Shown: positions 17,182 through 25,868, counted from the stretch's first letter. The stretch is 64,000 nucleotides of DNA from Mesobacillus jeotgali (GCF_002874535.1 NZ_CP025025.1:713839-777838); one strand, 5' to 3'. Translations and numbers: made by a program. The notes: generated by a model not told the origin, from the letters alone.

Positions 17182-18282
17182 GTGTTGCTAACGGAAGAAC
17201 AGAAAATGGTGCTGGATATTTTTGAAGAAATGAAAAGCCAGGGGCATGAACAGGTGATCTTTAACTATGACAAGGCAACTGGATTGAAGTCGATTGTTGC
17301 CATCCATGATACGACGCTTGGTCCGGCGCTAGGGGGATGCCGGATGTGGGATTATGAATCGACTGAAGAAGCGCTTCGAGATGTTCTGCGCCTTTCAAAA
17401 GGAATGACCTATAAATGCGGCGTTTCGGGTGTGACCTATGGAGGTGGGAAAGCGGTCATCATCGGGGATCCCAAGTCGGAAAAATCGGATGAGCTTTTCC
17501 AGGCTTTTGGCTCATTCATTGAAACATTAAAGGGCCGCTTTTACACAGGAACGGATGTCGGTACGGTGGGCATGGATTTTGTTTCCGCATCAAAACAAAC
17601 ATCCTACCTTGTTGGCTTACCTGAAGAATATGGCGGCAGCGGCAATTCAGCTGTAATCACAGCGTTCGGTGTATGGAAAGCAATTAAGGCAACGGCAAAA
17701 GAGATATTTGGAACAGACTCACTTCGGGACCGTAAAATTGCGGTCCAGGGCCTTGGAAAAGTTGGCCGCATTCTTGTTGGCCACCTTCATGAAGAAGGGG
17801 CGAAGCTGATCGTCACTGATATTTTTGAAGAGAATGTAAGAGAAGTTAAGGAGCTATTCCCAGATATCGAAACAGTTGAACCACTTGATATTTACAGCGT
17901 AGAATGCGACATATTTTCACCGAATGCATTGGGCGCAGTTATCAATGACATCACGATCCCAAAACTCAAGTGCCTTGCAGTTGCCGGTGCAGCGAATAAT
18001 GTGCTGGCAGAAGAAAGGCACGGTGACATGCTGCATCAGAAAGGTATCCTCTATGCTCCGGACTATGTGGCAAATGCCGGGGGGTTGATTCAGGTGGCGG
18101 ATGAACTCCATGAGTACAGCAAGGAACGGGCGTTCAGGAATGCCAGCATGATCTATGATATTCTTGAAAAAATCTACAAAATCTCCAAAACTCATGATAT
18201 CCCAACGTATAAAGCTGCAAATATATTAGTAGAAGAGAAGATTGAAAAAATCAGCCGAATCCAGAGCAAGTATACAGGTTAA
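17182..18282 (+). CDS. Leu/Phe/Val-type amino-acid dehydrogenase
   Basis: NAD-dependent oxidative deamination of a hydrophobic amino acid to its 2-oxo acid. 366 residues. GPALGGCRMWDY, GMTYKCG (substrate Lys) and YGGGKAVIIGDP (catalytic Lys) are followed by a Rossmann fold with VQGLGKVGR. The stretch GRFYTGTDVGT matches phenylalanine dehydrogenases, where leucine dehydrogenases usually read RYITAEDVGT. The name bcd is therefore uncertain even though ptb and buk follow, as in branched-chain catabolic operons. It starts at GTG 17182 after GGGAGGGG. Confidence 0.87.
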   Translation: MLLTEEQKMVLDIFEEMKSQGHEQVIFNYDKATGLKSIVAIHDTTLGPALGGCRMWDYESTEEALRDVLRLSKGMTYKCGVSGVTYGGGKAVIIGDPKSEKSDELFQAFGSFIETLKGRFYTGTDVGTVGMDFVSASKQTSYLVGLPEEYGGSGNSAVITAFGVWKAIKATAKEIFGTDSLRDRKIAVQGLGKVGRILVGHLHEEGAKLIVTDIFEENVREVKELFPDIETVEPLDIYSVECDIFSPNALGAVINDITIPKLKCLAVAGAANNVLAEERHGDMLHQKGILYAPDYVANAGGLIQVADELHEYSKERAFRNASMIYDILEKIYKISKTHDIPTYKAANILVEEKIEKISRIQSKYTG

Positions 18283-18301
18283 GCAGCAGGAGGTGAGAAG
18301 C

Positions 18302-19222
18302 ATGCGCTATAAAAGTTTTGATGAGGTCATCTTTGAAGCACAAAAAAGGCCGCCGGTAAAAATGAGCGTTGCCGCTGCACATGACAGGGATGTGCTCGAA
18401 GCTGTAAAAGCAGCCGTGGAGCTCGGAATCATAGAACCTTATTTAGTCGGAGATCCGCAAAGAATCTTTGAGCTGGCAAGAGAGCTTAACTTTTCTGTAG
18501 AAAAATATCCTGTATATCCGGCCTATACTGAAAATGAAAATGCTTTTATTGCTGCTAAACTGGCAAGCGATGCTCAAGTGCAGATAATCATGAAAGGCTT
18601 TGTGAATAGCACCCCATTTTTAAAAGGAGTGCTTCATAAGGAGCTTAATTTAAAAACTGGCCGTGTCATCAGCCATATCTCCGTGTTCGACATCCCTGGT
18701 GCGGAACAGCTGATTAGTATGAGTGATGGCGGTATTAATATTGCGCCGGATTTTGAGCAGAAGAAGCAAATCATCCAAAATGCGGTTGAGTTCCTGGACA
18801 GAATTGGAGTGGACCGTCCGCGGGTAGCGATTTTAGCAGCGAATGAACGAGTCAGCGAGAAGATGCCCGTGACCGTGGAAGCCGATCACCTGGCTATGGT
18901 TATTAAAAATGAATCGAGCCAGTCGCTGCTAATCGAAGGGCCGCTTCCGCTGGACCTCGCCATCAGCAGGGAATCCCTTCTGCACAAAGGGCTGGATAGT
19001 GAGCTTGAGGGAGCAGCGGATCTGCTTATAGTCCCAACAATTGAAGCTGGAAACTTCCTTGGCAAGGCGATTACGTATTTTGCGAAGGGAACGATGGCAG
19101 GAATCGTGCTTGGTGCGAAAGTGCCCCTCGTATTGAACTCCCGGTCAGACACCGCTGAGGCTAAATTGGCTTCGATTGCACTGGCCGTCGTTGCGGCTTC
19201 CAATACAACGGTCAGCGTTTGA
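18302..19222 (+). CDS. ptb: Phosphate butyryltransferase
   Basis: Converts butyryl-CoA (or branched acyl-CoA) and phosphate to acyl phosphate. 306 residues of the phosphate acetyl/butyryltransferase family: VAAAHDRDVLEAVKAAVELG, LVGDP, MKGFVNSTPFLKGVL, ISHISVFDIPG, ISDGGINI-like MSDGGINIAPD and the C-terminal FAKGTMAGIVLGAKVPLVL with SRSDTAEAKLASIALA. ATG 18302 is 6 nt after AGGAGGTG and 19 bp after the dehydrogenase stop. Together with buk it turns acyl-CoA into acid plus ATP. Confidence 0.95.
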   Translation: MRYKSFDEVIFEAQKRPPVKMSVAAAHDRDVLEAVKAAVELGIIEPYLVGDPQRIFELARELNFSVEKYPVYPAYTENENAFIAAKLASDAQVQIIMKGFVNSTPFLKGVLHKELNLKTGRVISHISVFDIPGAEQLISMSDGGINIAPDFEQKKQIIQNAVEFLDRIGVDRPRVAILAANERVSEKMPVTVEADHLAMVIKNESSQSLLIEGPLPLDLAISRESLLHKGLDSELEGAADLLIVPTIEAGNFLGKAITYFAKGTMAGIVLGAKVPLVLNSRSDTAEAKLASIALAVVAASNTTVSV

Positions 19223-19239
19223 GAGATAGGAGAGGTATA

Positions 19240-20298
19240 ATGAAAATTTCAGCGATAAATCCAGGCTCCACTTCTACCAAGCTAGCAGTTTACGAAGATG
19301 AAAAATTACTATTTGAAGATACGATCCGTCATGCTGATGCTGAAATCATAAAGCTGCCGGAATTAGCCGACCAGCTGCAGTACAGATTTGAGTCCATCAT
19401 GGAAGCTTTACGGTTGAAGGGCTTCAAACCTTCAGAGCTGGACGCGGTCGTTGGCCGGGGTGGGATGCTGAAGCCGATGGACAGCGGGACATATATAGTT
19501 GATGAAAATTTGCTGAATGATGCACGCTCCGGGAAATATGGCAATCATGCATCGAACCTGGGATCCATTATCGCAGCGGAAATAGCTGGAACTCATCAAA
19601 TACCAGCCTATATTGTTGACCCAGTATGTGTGGATGAACTGATTGATGAAGCGAGGATTTCCGGACTGGCTGATATTGAGAGGAAAAGCCATGTCCATGC
19701 CCTCAATATCAAGGCCGTTTCCCGCAAAATTGCAGCCGGAATTGGGAAGGATTTGGATGATACAAGCTTTGTTGTGGCCCATCTAGGAGGAGGCATTTCA
19801 GTCGCTGCACTGCAGAATGGCAGGATCATAGATGTCAACAATGCCGAAAATGAGGGACCGTTCTCTCCCGAACGGGCAGGCGGGCTCCCGGCAAAACAGC
19901 TCGTCCAGCTTTGTTTTTCAGGAAAATATACTGAAAAAGAATTGCTTCTGATGATGACTAAGCAGGGTGGTGTGTATTCCTATCTTGGTACCAAGAATCT
20001 TATAGAAGCTGAGAACCTGGCTGCTGAGGGTGACTCGAAGGCTGGTCTTATTTTAAAAGCGATGGTCCACCAGATTGGAAAAGAGATCGGCGCGATGGCG
20101 ACCGTACTGGAAGGGAAGATTGACGGAATCATTCTTACCGGGGGAATCGCCCATTCAGATATGATTGCAAATATGATACAGGAGAAAATCAGTTTCCTGG
20201 GAAAAGTTTTCGTCCTGCCTGGTGAAGCGGAAATGGAATCCCTGGCTGCAGGTGCTTTAAGAGTGATGAAAGGGCAAGAAGAAGCGAAAATCTATTAA
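19240..20298 (+). CDS. buk: Butyrate kinase
   Basis: Transfers phosphate from butyryl (or branched acyl) phosphate to ADP. 352 residues of the acetokinase (ASKHA) family: INPGSTSTKLAVYEDE, AVVGRGGMLKPMDSGTY, NHASNLGSIIA, FVVAHLGGGISVAALQNGRI and GGIAHSDMI. ATG 19240 has AGGAGAGG upstream, 17 bp after the ptb stop. The operon stops here: no lpdV or bkdAB genes follow, unlike the B. subtilis bkd operon, so the oxo-acid dehydrogenase must be encoded elsewhere. Confidence 0.95.
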   Translation: MKISAINPGSTSTKLAVYEDEKLLFEDTIRHADAEIIKLPELADQLQYRFESIMEALRLKGFKPSELDAVVGRGGMLKPMDSGTYIVDENLLNDARSGKYGNHASNLGSIIAAEIAGTHQIPAYIVDPVCVDELIDEARISGLADIERKSHVHALNIKAVSRKIAAGIGKDLDDTSFVVAHLGGGISVAALQNGRIIDVNNAENEGPFSPERAGGLPAKQLVQLCFSGKYTEKELLLMMTKQGGVYSYLGTKNLIEAENLAAEGDSKAGLILKAMVHQIGKEIGAMATVLEGKIDGIILTGGIAHSDMIANMIQEKISFLGKVFVLPGEAEMESLAAGALRVMKGQEEAKIY

Positions 20299-20353
20299 AA
20301 AATGGCTGAGTCTATGTGTCTCGAGTGAACACATAAGGCTCAGCCATTTTTTT
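20297..20353 (+). terminator. Terminator of dehydrogenase-ptb-buk operon
   Basis: AAATGGCTGAG and CTCAGCCATTT enclose an inner TATGTGT/ACACATA stem; a T run follows. Confidence 0.9.
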
Positions 20354-20370
20354 GACTAGAATAATGGAGA

Positions 20371-20530
20371 TATTCGCAAAAATAGGATTTTACTCGCAGT
20401 AAACCAGGATTTATTCGCAAATAAATGAAGTTTATTCGCAAGAACCAAAAGTTTATCCGCAAATAAACAAATTTATTCGCAAAAAACCCTTTTTATTCGC
20501 AAACTGGAAATTATCGCGGATTTTTTCCAG
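20371..20530 (+). repeat. Phased TATTCGCA array B with terminal stem-loop
   Basis: Seven core copies, TATTCGCA or close variants (TACTCGCA, TATCCGCA), start at 20371, 20391, 20412, 20433, 20454, 20474 and 20494. The end is CTGGAAA...TTTCCAG (20504-20530), as in arrays A, C and D, but the core differs (TTCGCAA for TTGGCGA). The stem-loop overlaps the last codons and stop of panE on the other strand. Confidence 0.88.
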
Positions 20531-21449
20531 CACCAAGTCCGCTCTCGTAGATTTTCACATTAGCATAAATGGCAGATAAAATCGGTGCCGTCAATCCAGA
20601 CTGCTCAGCTTTCTTCAGCAAGTAGCCAAATAGGTGATCAGCTTCTGTCAGCAGTGACTTTTCCATATCACGCTGAAGGGAGGATTTCATTCCATGGCCG
20701 ATTTCCTTCATTCTCCCCAGGATACCATCCATAGCTCCTGCTGCCAGAGGGGCATCGATTTTATCCATGATTTCCGCAGTTTCATGCACCAGGCTCTCGA
20801 TTGTTTTCCAGCCGTTCTCCTGATCGCGTATTGGACCGATCGGCGACCTGAACAGGGAGGTAATACCGCTCAGTGAAGTGATGAATAAGTATTTATGCCA
20901 CATTTCCTGCTGAATTTTTTCAGAAAGGTGGAAGCTTGCTTTTGTTCCGCTAAATGCTTCTTCAAGCTGCAAGATTCGTTCAGTTTTTTCGCCATTTCGT
21001 TCACCGAAGACCAAATCATGGATGGGACTGGTTTGAACTATTTTTCCATCTTGAGTCAGGGTAGTCTCGATAAAGCAAAGGCCTCCAATCACTTTTTCAG
21101 CACCGAATGCTTCTGTCAGCACATCAAGATGTGCTATTCCGTTCAATAATGGCAGTACCATCGTTTCGTCTCCAACATAATGCTTGATGCTCTCAACCGC
21201 GCCATCCAGATGATAGGACTTTGTGGATACAAGAATTACGTCATATGGTTCCGTATTTTCTCCTGCCAAAATAGTCTTAGGTTCTGCAAAGCGCATATCC
21301 CCATGAATACTTTCCACTAACAACCCATTGGAACGCAGCTGCTGCTGGCGCTTTTCACGGACCAAGAATGTGACATCTTCTCCTTTTTCCAAAAGGCGGC
21401 CTCCAAAGTAACCTCCAATTGCACCTGCTCCTACGATCAATATTTTCAT
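20511..21449 (-). CDS. panE: 2-dehydropantoate 2-reductase
   Basis: NADPH-dependent reduction of 2-dehydropantoate to pantoate in pantothenate synthesis. 312 residues. MKILIVGAGAIGGYFGGRLL is the nucleotide-binding motif; VSTKSYHLD holds the catalytic Lys; LLNGIAHLDVL follows. I chose ATG 21449 because AGGAGG is 9 nt upstream; TTG 21458 and ATG 21455 are too close to it. The last residues (GAGKNPR) are encoded by the stem-loop of repeat array B. Several PanE paralogues exist in Bacillaceae, so the exact substrate is inferred. Confidence 0.88.
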   Translation of the reverse strand: MKILIVGAGAIGGYFGGRLLEKGEDVTFLVREKRQQQLRSNGLLVESIHGDMRFAEPKTILAGENTEPYDVILVSTKSYHLDGAVESIKHYVGDETMVLPLLNGIAHLDVLTEAFGAEKVIGGLCFIETTLTQDGKIVQTSPIHDLVFGERNGEKTERILQLEEAFSGTKASFHLSEKIQQEMWHKYLFITSLSGITSLFRSPIGPIRDQENGWKTIESLVHETAEIMDKIDAPLAAGAMDGILGRMKEIGHGMKSSLQRDMEKSLLTEADHLFGYLLKKAEQSGLTAPILSAIYANVKIYESGLGAGKNPR

Positions 21450-21473
21450 TTCCATCAACCTCCTAAACTATGT

Positions 21474-21503
21474 AAAAGTGCACGCCTGGAATCAAGCGTG
21501 CAC
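21474..21503 (-). terminator. Terminator of cstA operon
   Basis: GTGCACGC pairs with GCGTGCAC over a 10-nt loop; on the minus strand it is followed by TTTT. It lies 17 bp after the small protein gene. Confidence 0.75.
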
Positions 21504-21519
21504 CCTGGTGTTTGTCTTA

Positions 21520-21675
21520 TTAATAAGAAAGGAAGGCTGCAAGAAGCCCGCCTGCTGTAATAAGGACAATGATGATTTTTGCGAGAAAGGGAAGCTGCTC
21601 TTTCCCTTTCTCATTCACCTGACTTTCCTTCTCATTGACCGATTTGCGGTACTCCGGACTGCAGCATCCGCTCAT
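21520..21675 (-). CDS. Small CstA-linked membrane protein (51 aa)
   Basis: 51 residues: MSGCCSPEYRKSVNEKES, a charged linker, then one transmembrane helix FLAKIIIVLITAGGLLAAFL. The ATG at 21675 lies 2 bp after the cstA stop and uses AAGGTGG inside the cstA end, so it is translationally coupled to cstA. The vicinal Cys-Cys near the N-terminus is striking. Too short for routine gene calling. It may be an accessory of the CstA transporter, by analogy with the small YbdD-type partners of CstA in enterobacteria, though no sequence similarity to YbdD is apparent. Confidence 0.65.
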   Translation of the reverse strand: MSGCCSPEYRKSVNEKESQVNEKGKEQLPFLAKIIIVLITAGGLLAAFLSY

Positions 21676-21677
21676 CG

Positions 21678-23129
21678 TTACGCCACCTTATTATAGCCAG
21701 AAATATCTTCTTCAAGCGGGATGTTTTTAGCCCGTGCTTTTTTAGCAGCGTTGAAGAAAATAACTGTGATGACAGCTGTTACGATTACTGCTCCAATATT
21801 GGATACAGTCAGCGACTGGCCGAATCCGATTTGAGCATTAAGAATATAGGAAGTCGTAGCTGCCGTCATGAACATACCGGGAATCATCGCGATCCAGTAG
21901 TTCTTCTTGGCGATGAACAGGTACATGGCACCAACCCAAAGCGCGATAACCGCTGTTGATTGGTTAGCCCAGGAGAAGTATCTCCACAGAAGCGTGAAAT
22001 CAATTTTTGTCAAAGCGAAAGAGATAACGAATAAAGGAACAGCAATCCAAAGACGGCTGGTGATCTTCTTCTGTGAAAAATTGAAGTAGTCAGCGATGAT
22101 CATACGTGCGCTACGGAATGCTGTATCACCAGATGTGATTGGAAGTACGATTACACCAAGAACTGCAAGAGTTCCACCGATTGCGCCAAGCATCAATGTT
22201 GAAGCTTCACTTACGATTGCCGCCGGTCCGCCGTTTGCAAGCATGTCGTTCAAGCCGTTGTAGCCATCGAACAAGCTCATTGCCGCAGCAGCCCAGATCA
22301 TTGCGATGACACCTTCAGCAATCATCATGCCGTAGAAAATCTTGCGGCCATTCTTTTCATTTTGCGTTGTACGTGAAATGATCGGTGTTTGTGTAGCATG
22401 GAAACCTGATAGCGCTCCACAAGAAATTGTTAAGAACAATAGTGGGAATATCGCTGCATTACCAGGGTGGAAATTCGTTAAAGATAATTCAGGAATCGGT
22501 GCACCAGTGATGACAAGCATTGCACCTACTCCGACTGCACTGATCAACAGCAATGCGCCGAAAATAGGGTAGAAGCGGCCAATGATTTTATCAACTGGGA
22601 GAAGCGTCGCTAAAATATAGTAAACAAAGATTGCTGCAATGATGATTCCCATTGTTACCTTTCCGTCCATCAATGTATGAAGCAGACCAGCGGGAGCTGT
22701 GACGAAAACGGTACCAACTAAAAGTAAGAGAAGAATTGCGAATGCGTTAACAACATGTTTCATGAATTTTCCGAGGAACTTTCCTGCAAGTTCAGGAAGA
22801 TGCGCTCCACGGTTGCGGATGGAAATCATCCCTGTCAGGTAGTCATGGACAGCACCAGCGAAAATCGCGCCAAGAACGATCCAAAGGAAGGCAACCGGCC
22901 CGTAAAGAGCTCCCATGATCGGCCCGAAAATAGGTCCGACACCAGCGATATTAAGAAGTTGGATCAGAGAGTTCTTTGCTGTGGACATTGGCACATAGTC
23001 AACGTCATCTTTATGAGTGTATGCGGGAGTGGTACGAACATCATTCACGCCGAAAACCTTTTCTACAAACTTGCCATACGTAAAATAACCAATGATTAGT
23101 AGTGCGATACCAGCTAGAAAGGTATACAT
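21678..23129 (-). CDS. cstA: CstA-family transporter (probable pyruvate or peptide uptake)
   Basis: 483 residues with many transmembrane helices. The CstA signatures are present: LIQLLNIAGVGPIFGPIMGA, AIFAGAVHDYLTGM, ISCGALSGFHATQTPIIS and GDTAFRSARMIIADYF. ATG 23129 follows GAGGAGG by 6 nt. The upstream LytS/LytT pair and a LytTR-like operator suggest signal-dependent induction. In E. coli a LytTR system (BtsSR) controls the CstA homologue BtsT, a pyruvate transporter, so pyruvate is a reasonable but unproven substrate. Confidence 0.93.
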   Translation of the reverse strand: MYTFLAGIALLIIGYFTYGKFVEKVFGVNDVRTTPAYTHKDDVDYVPMSTAKNSLIQLLNIAGVGPIFGPIMGALYGPVAFLWIVLGAIFAGAVHDYLTGMISIRNRGAHLPELAGKFLGKFMKHVVNAFAILLLLLVGTVFVTAPAGLLHTLMDGKVTMGIIIAAIFVYYILATLLPVDKIIGRFYPIFGALLLISAVGVGAMLVITGAPIPELSLTNFHPGNAAIFPLLFLTISCGALSGFHATQTPIISRTTQNEKNGRKIFYGMMIAEGVIAMIWAAAAMSLFDGYNGLNDMLANGGPAAIVSEASTLMLGAIGGTLAVLGVIVLPITSGDTAFRSARMIIADYFNFSQKKITSRLWIAVPLFVISFALTKIDFTLLWRYFSWANQSTAVIALWVGAMYLFIAKKNYWIAMIPGMFMTAATTSYILNAQIGFGQSLTVSNIGAVIVTAVITVIFFNAAKKARAKNIPLEEDISGYNKVA

Positions 23130-23226
23130 ATGAAACCTCCTCAAAGTGAAATTGTATGCGTTTTCATTAAGTATAATAAAGAAGCTGGAATTGTGGCTGT
23201 TTTGTGAACAAGATGCAGGAAAATGA

Positions 23227-23262
23227 GACTGAAGTGCAAAATATGTCGATTGAAATGCAAAA
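23227..23262 (-). promoter_or_regulatory. Candidate LytTR operator upstream of cstA
   Basis: GACTGAAGTGCAAAA (23227-23241) and GATTGAAATGCAAAA (23248-23262) are direct repeats matching at 13 of 15 positions and spaced 21 bp start to start, i.e. two helical turns. LytTR regulators bind such phased repeat pairs. They lie about 50 bp upstream of a TATACT -10-like element for cstA (around 23171-23176, minus strand). Confidence 0.6.
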
Positions 23263-23282
23263 AAGCACCCTTAAGATGCTTT
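23259..23282 (-). terminator. Terminator of LytS-LytT operon
   Basis: On the minus strand AAGCATC-TTAAG-GGTGCTT forms a 7-bp stem followed by a T run. It abuts the cstA operator. Confidence 0.7.
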
Positions 23283-23291
23283 AATGAAAAC

Positions 23292-24023
23292 TTATAATTC
23301 CAGCTGTGTCCTCAGCGATTTTACATAATTCCGGCTGACGGACAGCATTTCATCCCGACCTTCGATTTCCAATTGATAGGCCCCGTTGAACCATGGGGTG
23401 AGGCGGGTGACATAATCCAGGTTTACAATATAGCTTTTATGAATGCGGAAAAAAGAGTATGTCGTTAGTCTGATTTCAAGGTCCTTTAAAGGGATTTTGG
23501 TTTCGTATTCCCTTGTTTTCGTAACAATCTTTGAATACTTTTCTTCTCTCGAAATGTACAGGATATCCTTTGGGTCTAAATAAAAAATCTCGCCATCACC
23601 TTCTACGGCAAGCTTGCCAGTCTGCTTGCCCGGCTCTTGCTCAGCTGGCGTGTGGAAATGCTTCTCAATCCTCAAAACCGTCTCCATCAGCTGATTCTCA
23701 TCATAGGGTTTAAGCAAGTAATCAACTGCCTCATATCTGAATGCCTCGGCAGCAAATTGCGGATAGGCGGTTGCGAACACAATCAGTGGAGTTTTCTTTA
23801 ATTCCATCAGCGCTTTGGCTGCTTCCATTCCATTCATTTTAGGCATTTCAACATCAAGGAAGACAACATCCGGATGGAGCTGCAAGGCCTTCATGACCGC
23901 AGCTTCCCCTGATTCAGCTTCCCCGACAACCTGGATGGAAGGGAAGGACTGCAATAAATGCTTCAGCTCATCCCTGCTGTATAATTCATCATCAACGATT
24001 AAAGTTCGTATCATCTTGTCCAT
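23292..24023 (-). CDS. LytTR-family response regulator
   Basis: 243 residues. Receiver domain with acidic pair DD at 11-12, phosphoacceptor Asp57 (VVFLDVEMPKMNG), FATAY and LLKPYD (conserved Lys). A C-terminal LytTR DNA-binding domain follows (about 140-243), with DILYISREEKYSKIV, EIRLTTYSFFRIHKSYIVN and LSVSRNYVKSLR. The ATG at 24023 lies 3 bp after the kinase stop with GGAGG inside the kinase end. Its likely target is cstA just downstream, through the 21-bp-phased direct repeats. Confidence 0.93.
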   Translation of the reverse strand: MDKMIRTLIVDDELYSRDELKHLLQSFPSIQVVGEAESGEAAVMKALQLHPDVVFLDVEMPKMNGMEAAKALMELKKTPLIVFATAYPQFAAEAFRYEAVDYLLKPYDENQLMETVLRIEKHFHTPAEQEPGKQTGKLAVEGDGEIFYLDPKDILYISREEKYSKIVTKTREYETKIPLKDLEIRLTTYSFFRIHKSYIVNLDYVTRLTPWFNGAYQLEIEGRDEMLSVSRNYVKSLRTQLEL

Positions 24024-24026
24024 CTA

Positions 24027-25760
24027 TCATTCCTCCGCTTGTGGAATCGTAAAAGAAATCTCCGTTCCATTTCCGGGCTCACTTTTAATCCGCAGTGAAG
24101 CTGCTTCCCCAAAATTCATCGTAAGTCTTCTGTTCACATTGAAAAGTGCGATCCCGCTTCCTGTTTCTGAATCAATTATTTGTTTACCTAACTGATTGAT
24201 TCGCTCCTTGCTCATTCCCTGTCCATTATCTCTCACCGTTACTAGCGTGCTTTTATCGGCTTTATGAACCTCTATATGGATTTGGCAGTCATGATCCATA
24301 TTCATGATTCCATGTTTTACGGCATTTTCTACAATTGGCTGCAGTGTCAGCGGCGGAATTTTTACAGGCAAAGCGTCATCTTCAATATCATAGGTAACCT
24401 TCAGTTTTTCTACAAAACGGGCCTCTTCAATAGATAGATAGGCTTTCACATGGGCCAATTCCTGCTCAAGTGTTGTCATTGATACTGTCGTCGCGGTCAG
24501 GTTCTGACGAAGGAAATGGGAAAGAGAGACAAGCAGCTTCCTCGCTTTTGAAGGGTCAATCCTGATCAGCGATGTGATGACATTCATTGTATTGAAAAGG
24601 AAGTGAGGACTGATTTGTGCCTGCAGGGCCTTTACTTCAGCCTCCTTGGCAAGCTGATAGGCTTTATCCGCTTCAGCGATTTCAAGCTGGTTGCTGAGCA
24701 GGTTGCTAAGGCCGGATATCAGCTCAATGACGACATTGGTGATTTCTTTTTCCGATTTAAAATAAAACTTCAGCGTGCCAATCGTTTCGTCGCGCAGTTT
24801 TAAAGGAGCGATCACTGCAGCACCAAGAGGGCAGCTTTGCTCGCGGCAGTGAATCGTTTCATCATTCGCGACGACAAGCTTGCCGCTTTTCAGTACATCC
24901 CTCGTAATCTGCGTCTGGATGGGACTTGTTGAGCGATGATGGTCATCACCAAGTCCGATATGGGCCAGGATTTCAGTTTGGTTGGTGATTGCGACCGCAC
25001 TAGTCTGCACCTCGTTGTGCAAAATCTGGCAGACTGCCCGGGCTGAATCCTGATTGATGCCCTTGCGCAAGTATGCGAGTGTCTGGTCAGCGATTCGCAG
25101 GGTTTTTTGCGCAAGCATCGCTCCTGTCTTTTCCTCTTCGGAAACAACATTTTTTATCACCATCAAAAATAAAGCAGACCCAAGGCCATTTGCGATAATC
25201 ATTGGAACACCGATAATTTCGACAAGTGTTTGCGCTTGCTCATAAGGCTTCGCAATCAAAAGGATAATCAGCATCTGCACTGTTTCGGCAATTGCCCCAA
25301 CCAGGAATGCGGTCCTCAGATTGACATTGTTTTTCTTCTTCTGAAAGCGGCCGGCAATGATTCCGGCAACGATGGCTGCAAGTCCGCAGGCAAGTGCAGT
25401 GAACCCGCCAAGCGTGAAGCGATGCACCCCCGCGATCAAGCCGGCACCAATACCGACCTTGTATCCGCCAAGCATGCCGGCAATCACGATCCCGATCACA
25501 CGGGAATTGGCAATCGCTTCATCCGAAGCCAGGTCAGCAGCCCAGGGGTTGAACTGGAGATTATCCGTTGAAAAACTCATCCCGGAATATGTACCAATAA
25601 TCCCGAAAAAACCAAAGAATACAATCGCAAAATACTGCTGTCGCCGGTTCAGGGAATCATGGTAAATCAACCCCCGAAAGAAGCGGAATCTTGTTAAAAT
25701 GAAAGCAATCGTTACAATGATGCCAAGCCGTTCCAACATCGTAATGAGTAATTCGAACAT
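24027..25760 (-). CDS. LytS-family sensor histidine kinase
   Basis: 577 residues. The N-terminus is the 5TM-5TMR_LYT sensor (about 1-195) with NSRVIGIVIAGMLGGYKVG and AGVHRFTLGGFTA. A GAF domain (about 220-350) containing CPLGAAVIAPL follows. Then come the His-kinase domain QAQISPHFLFNTMNVI (His near 385) and an HATPase with ENAVKHGI and DNGQGMS. It pairs with the adjacent LytTR regulator. In B. subtilis and E. coli such kinases sense extracellular pyruvate; that fits the cstA neighbour but is inferred. Confidence 0.93.
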   Translation of the reverse strand: MFELLITMLERLGIIVTIAFILTRFRFFRGLIYHDSLNRRQQYFAIVFFGFFGIIGTYSGMSFSTDNLQFNPWAADLASDEAIANSRVIGIVIAGMLGGYKVGIGAGLIAGVHRFTLGGFTALACGLAAIVAGIIAGRFQKKKNNVNLRTAFLVGAIAETVQMLIILLIAKPYEQAQTLVEIIGVPMIIANGLGSALFLMVIKNVVSEEEKTGAMLAQKTLRIADQTLAYLRKGINQDSARAVCQILHNEVQTSAVAITNQTEILAHIGLGDDHHRSTSPIQTQITRDVLKSGKLVVANDETIHCREQSCPLGAAVIAPLKLRDETIGTLKFYFKSEKEITNVVIELISGLSNLLSNQLEIAEADKAYQLAKEAEVKALQAQISPHFLFNTMNVITSLIRIDPSKARKLLVSLSHFLRQNLTATTVSMTTLEQELAHVKAYLSIEEARFVEKLKVTYDIEDDALPVKIPPLTLQPIVENAVKHGIMNMDHDCQIHIEVHKADKSTLVTVRDNGQGMSKERINQLGKQIIDSETGSGIALFNVNRRLTMNFGEAASLRIKSEPGNGTEISFTIPQAEE

Positions 25761-25836
25761 AACCGTACTCCTCAGGAAGTGTTTGCATTCATTTTAAATG
25801 AACAAGGTTGAAAAACAAAGATATCTAGATATAAAA

Positions 25837-25868
25837 AGAAGCCTGGTTAGCTTGAACCAGGCTTTGTT
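25837..25868. terminator. Terminator-like hairpin upstream of the LytS gene
   Basis: AAGCCTGGTT and AACCAGGCTT form a 10-bp stem with a 6-nt loop. It is flanked by A and T runs, and could end minus-strand transcription coming from the DUF4097 gene. Confidence 0.6.
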
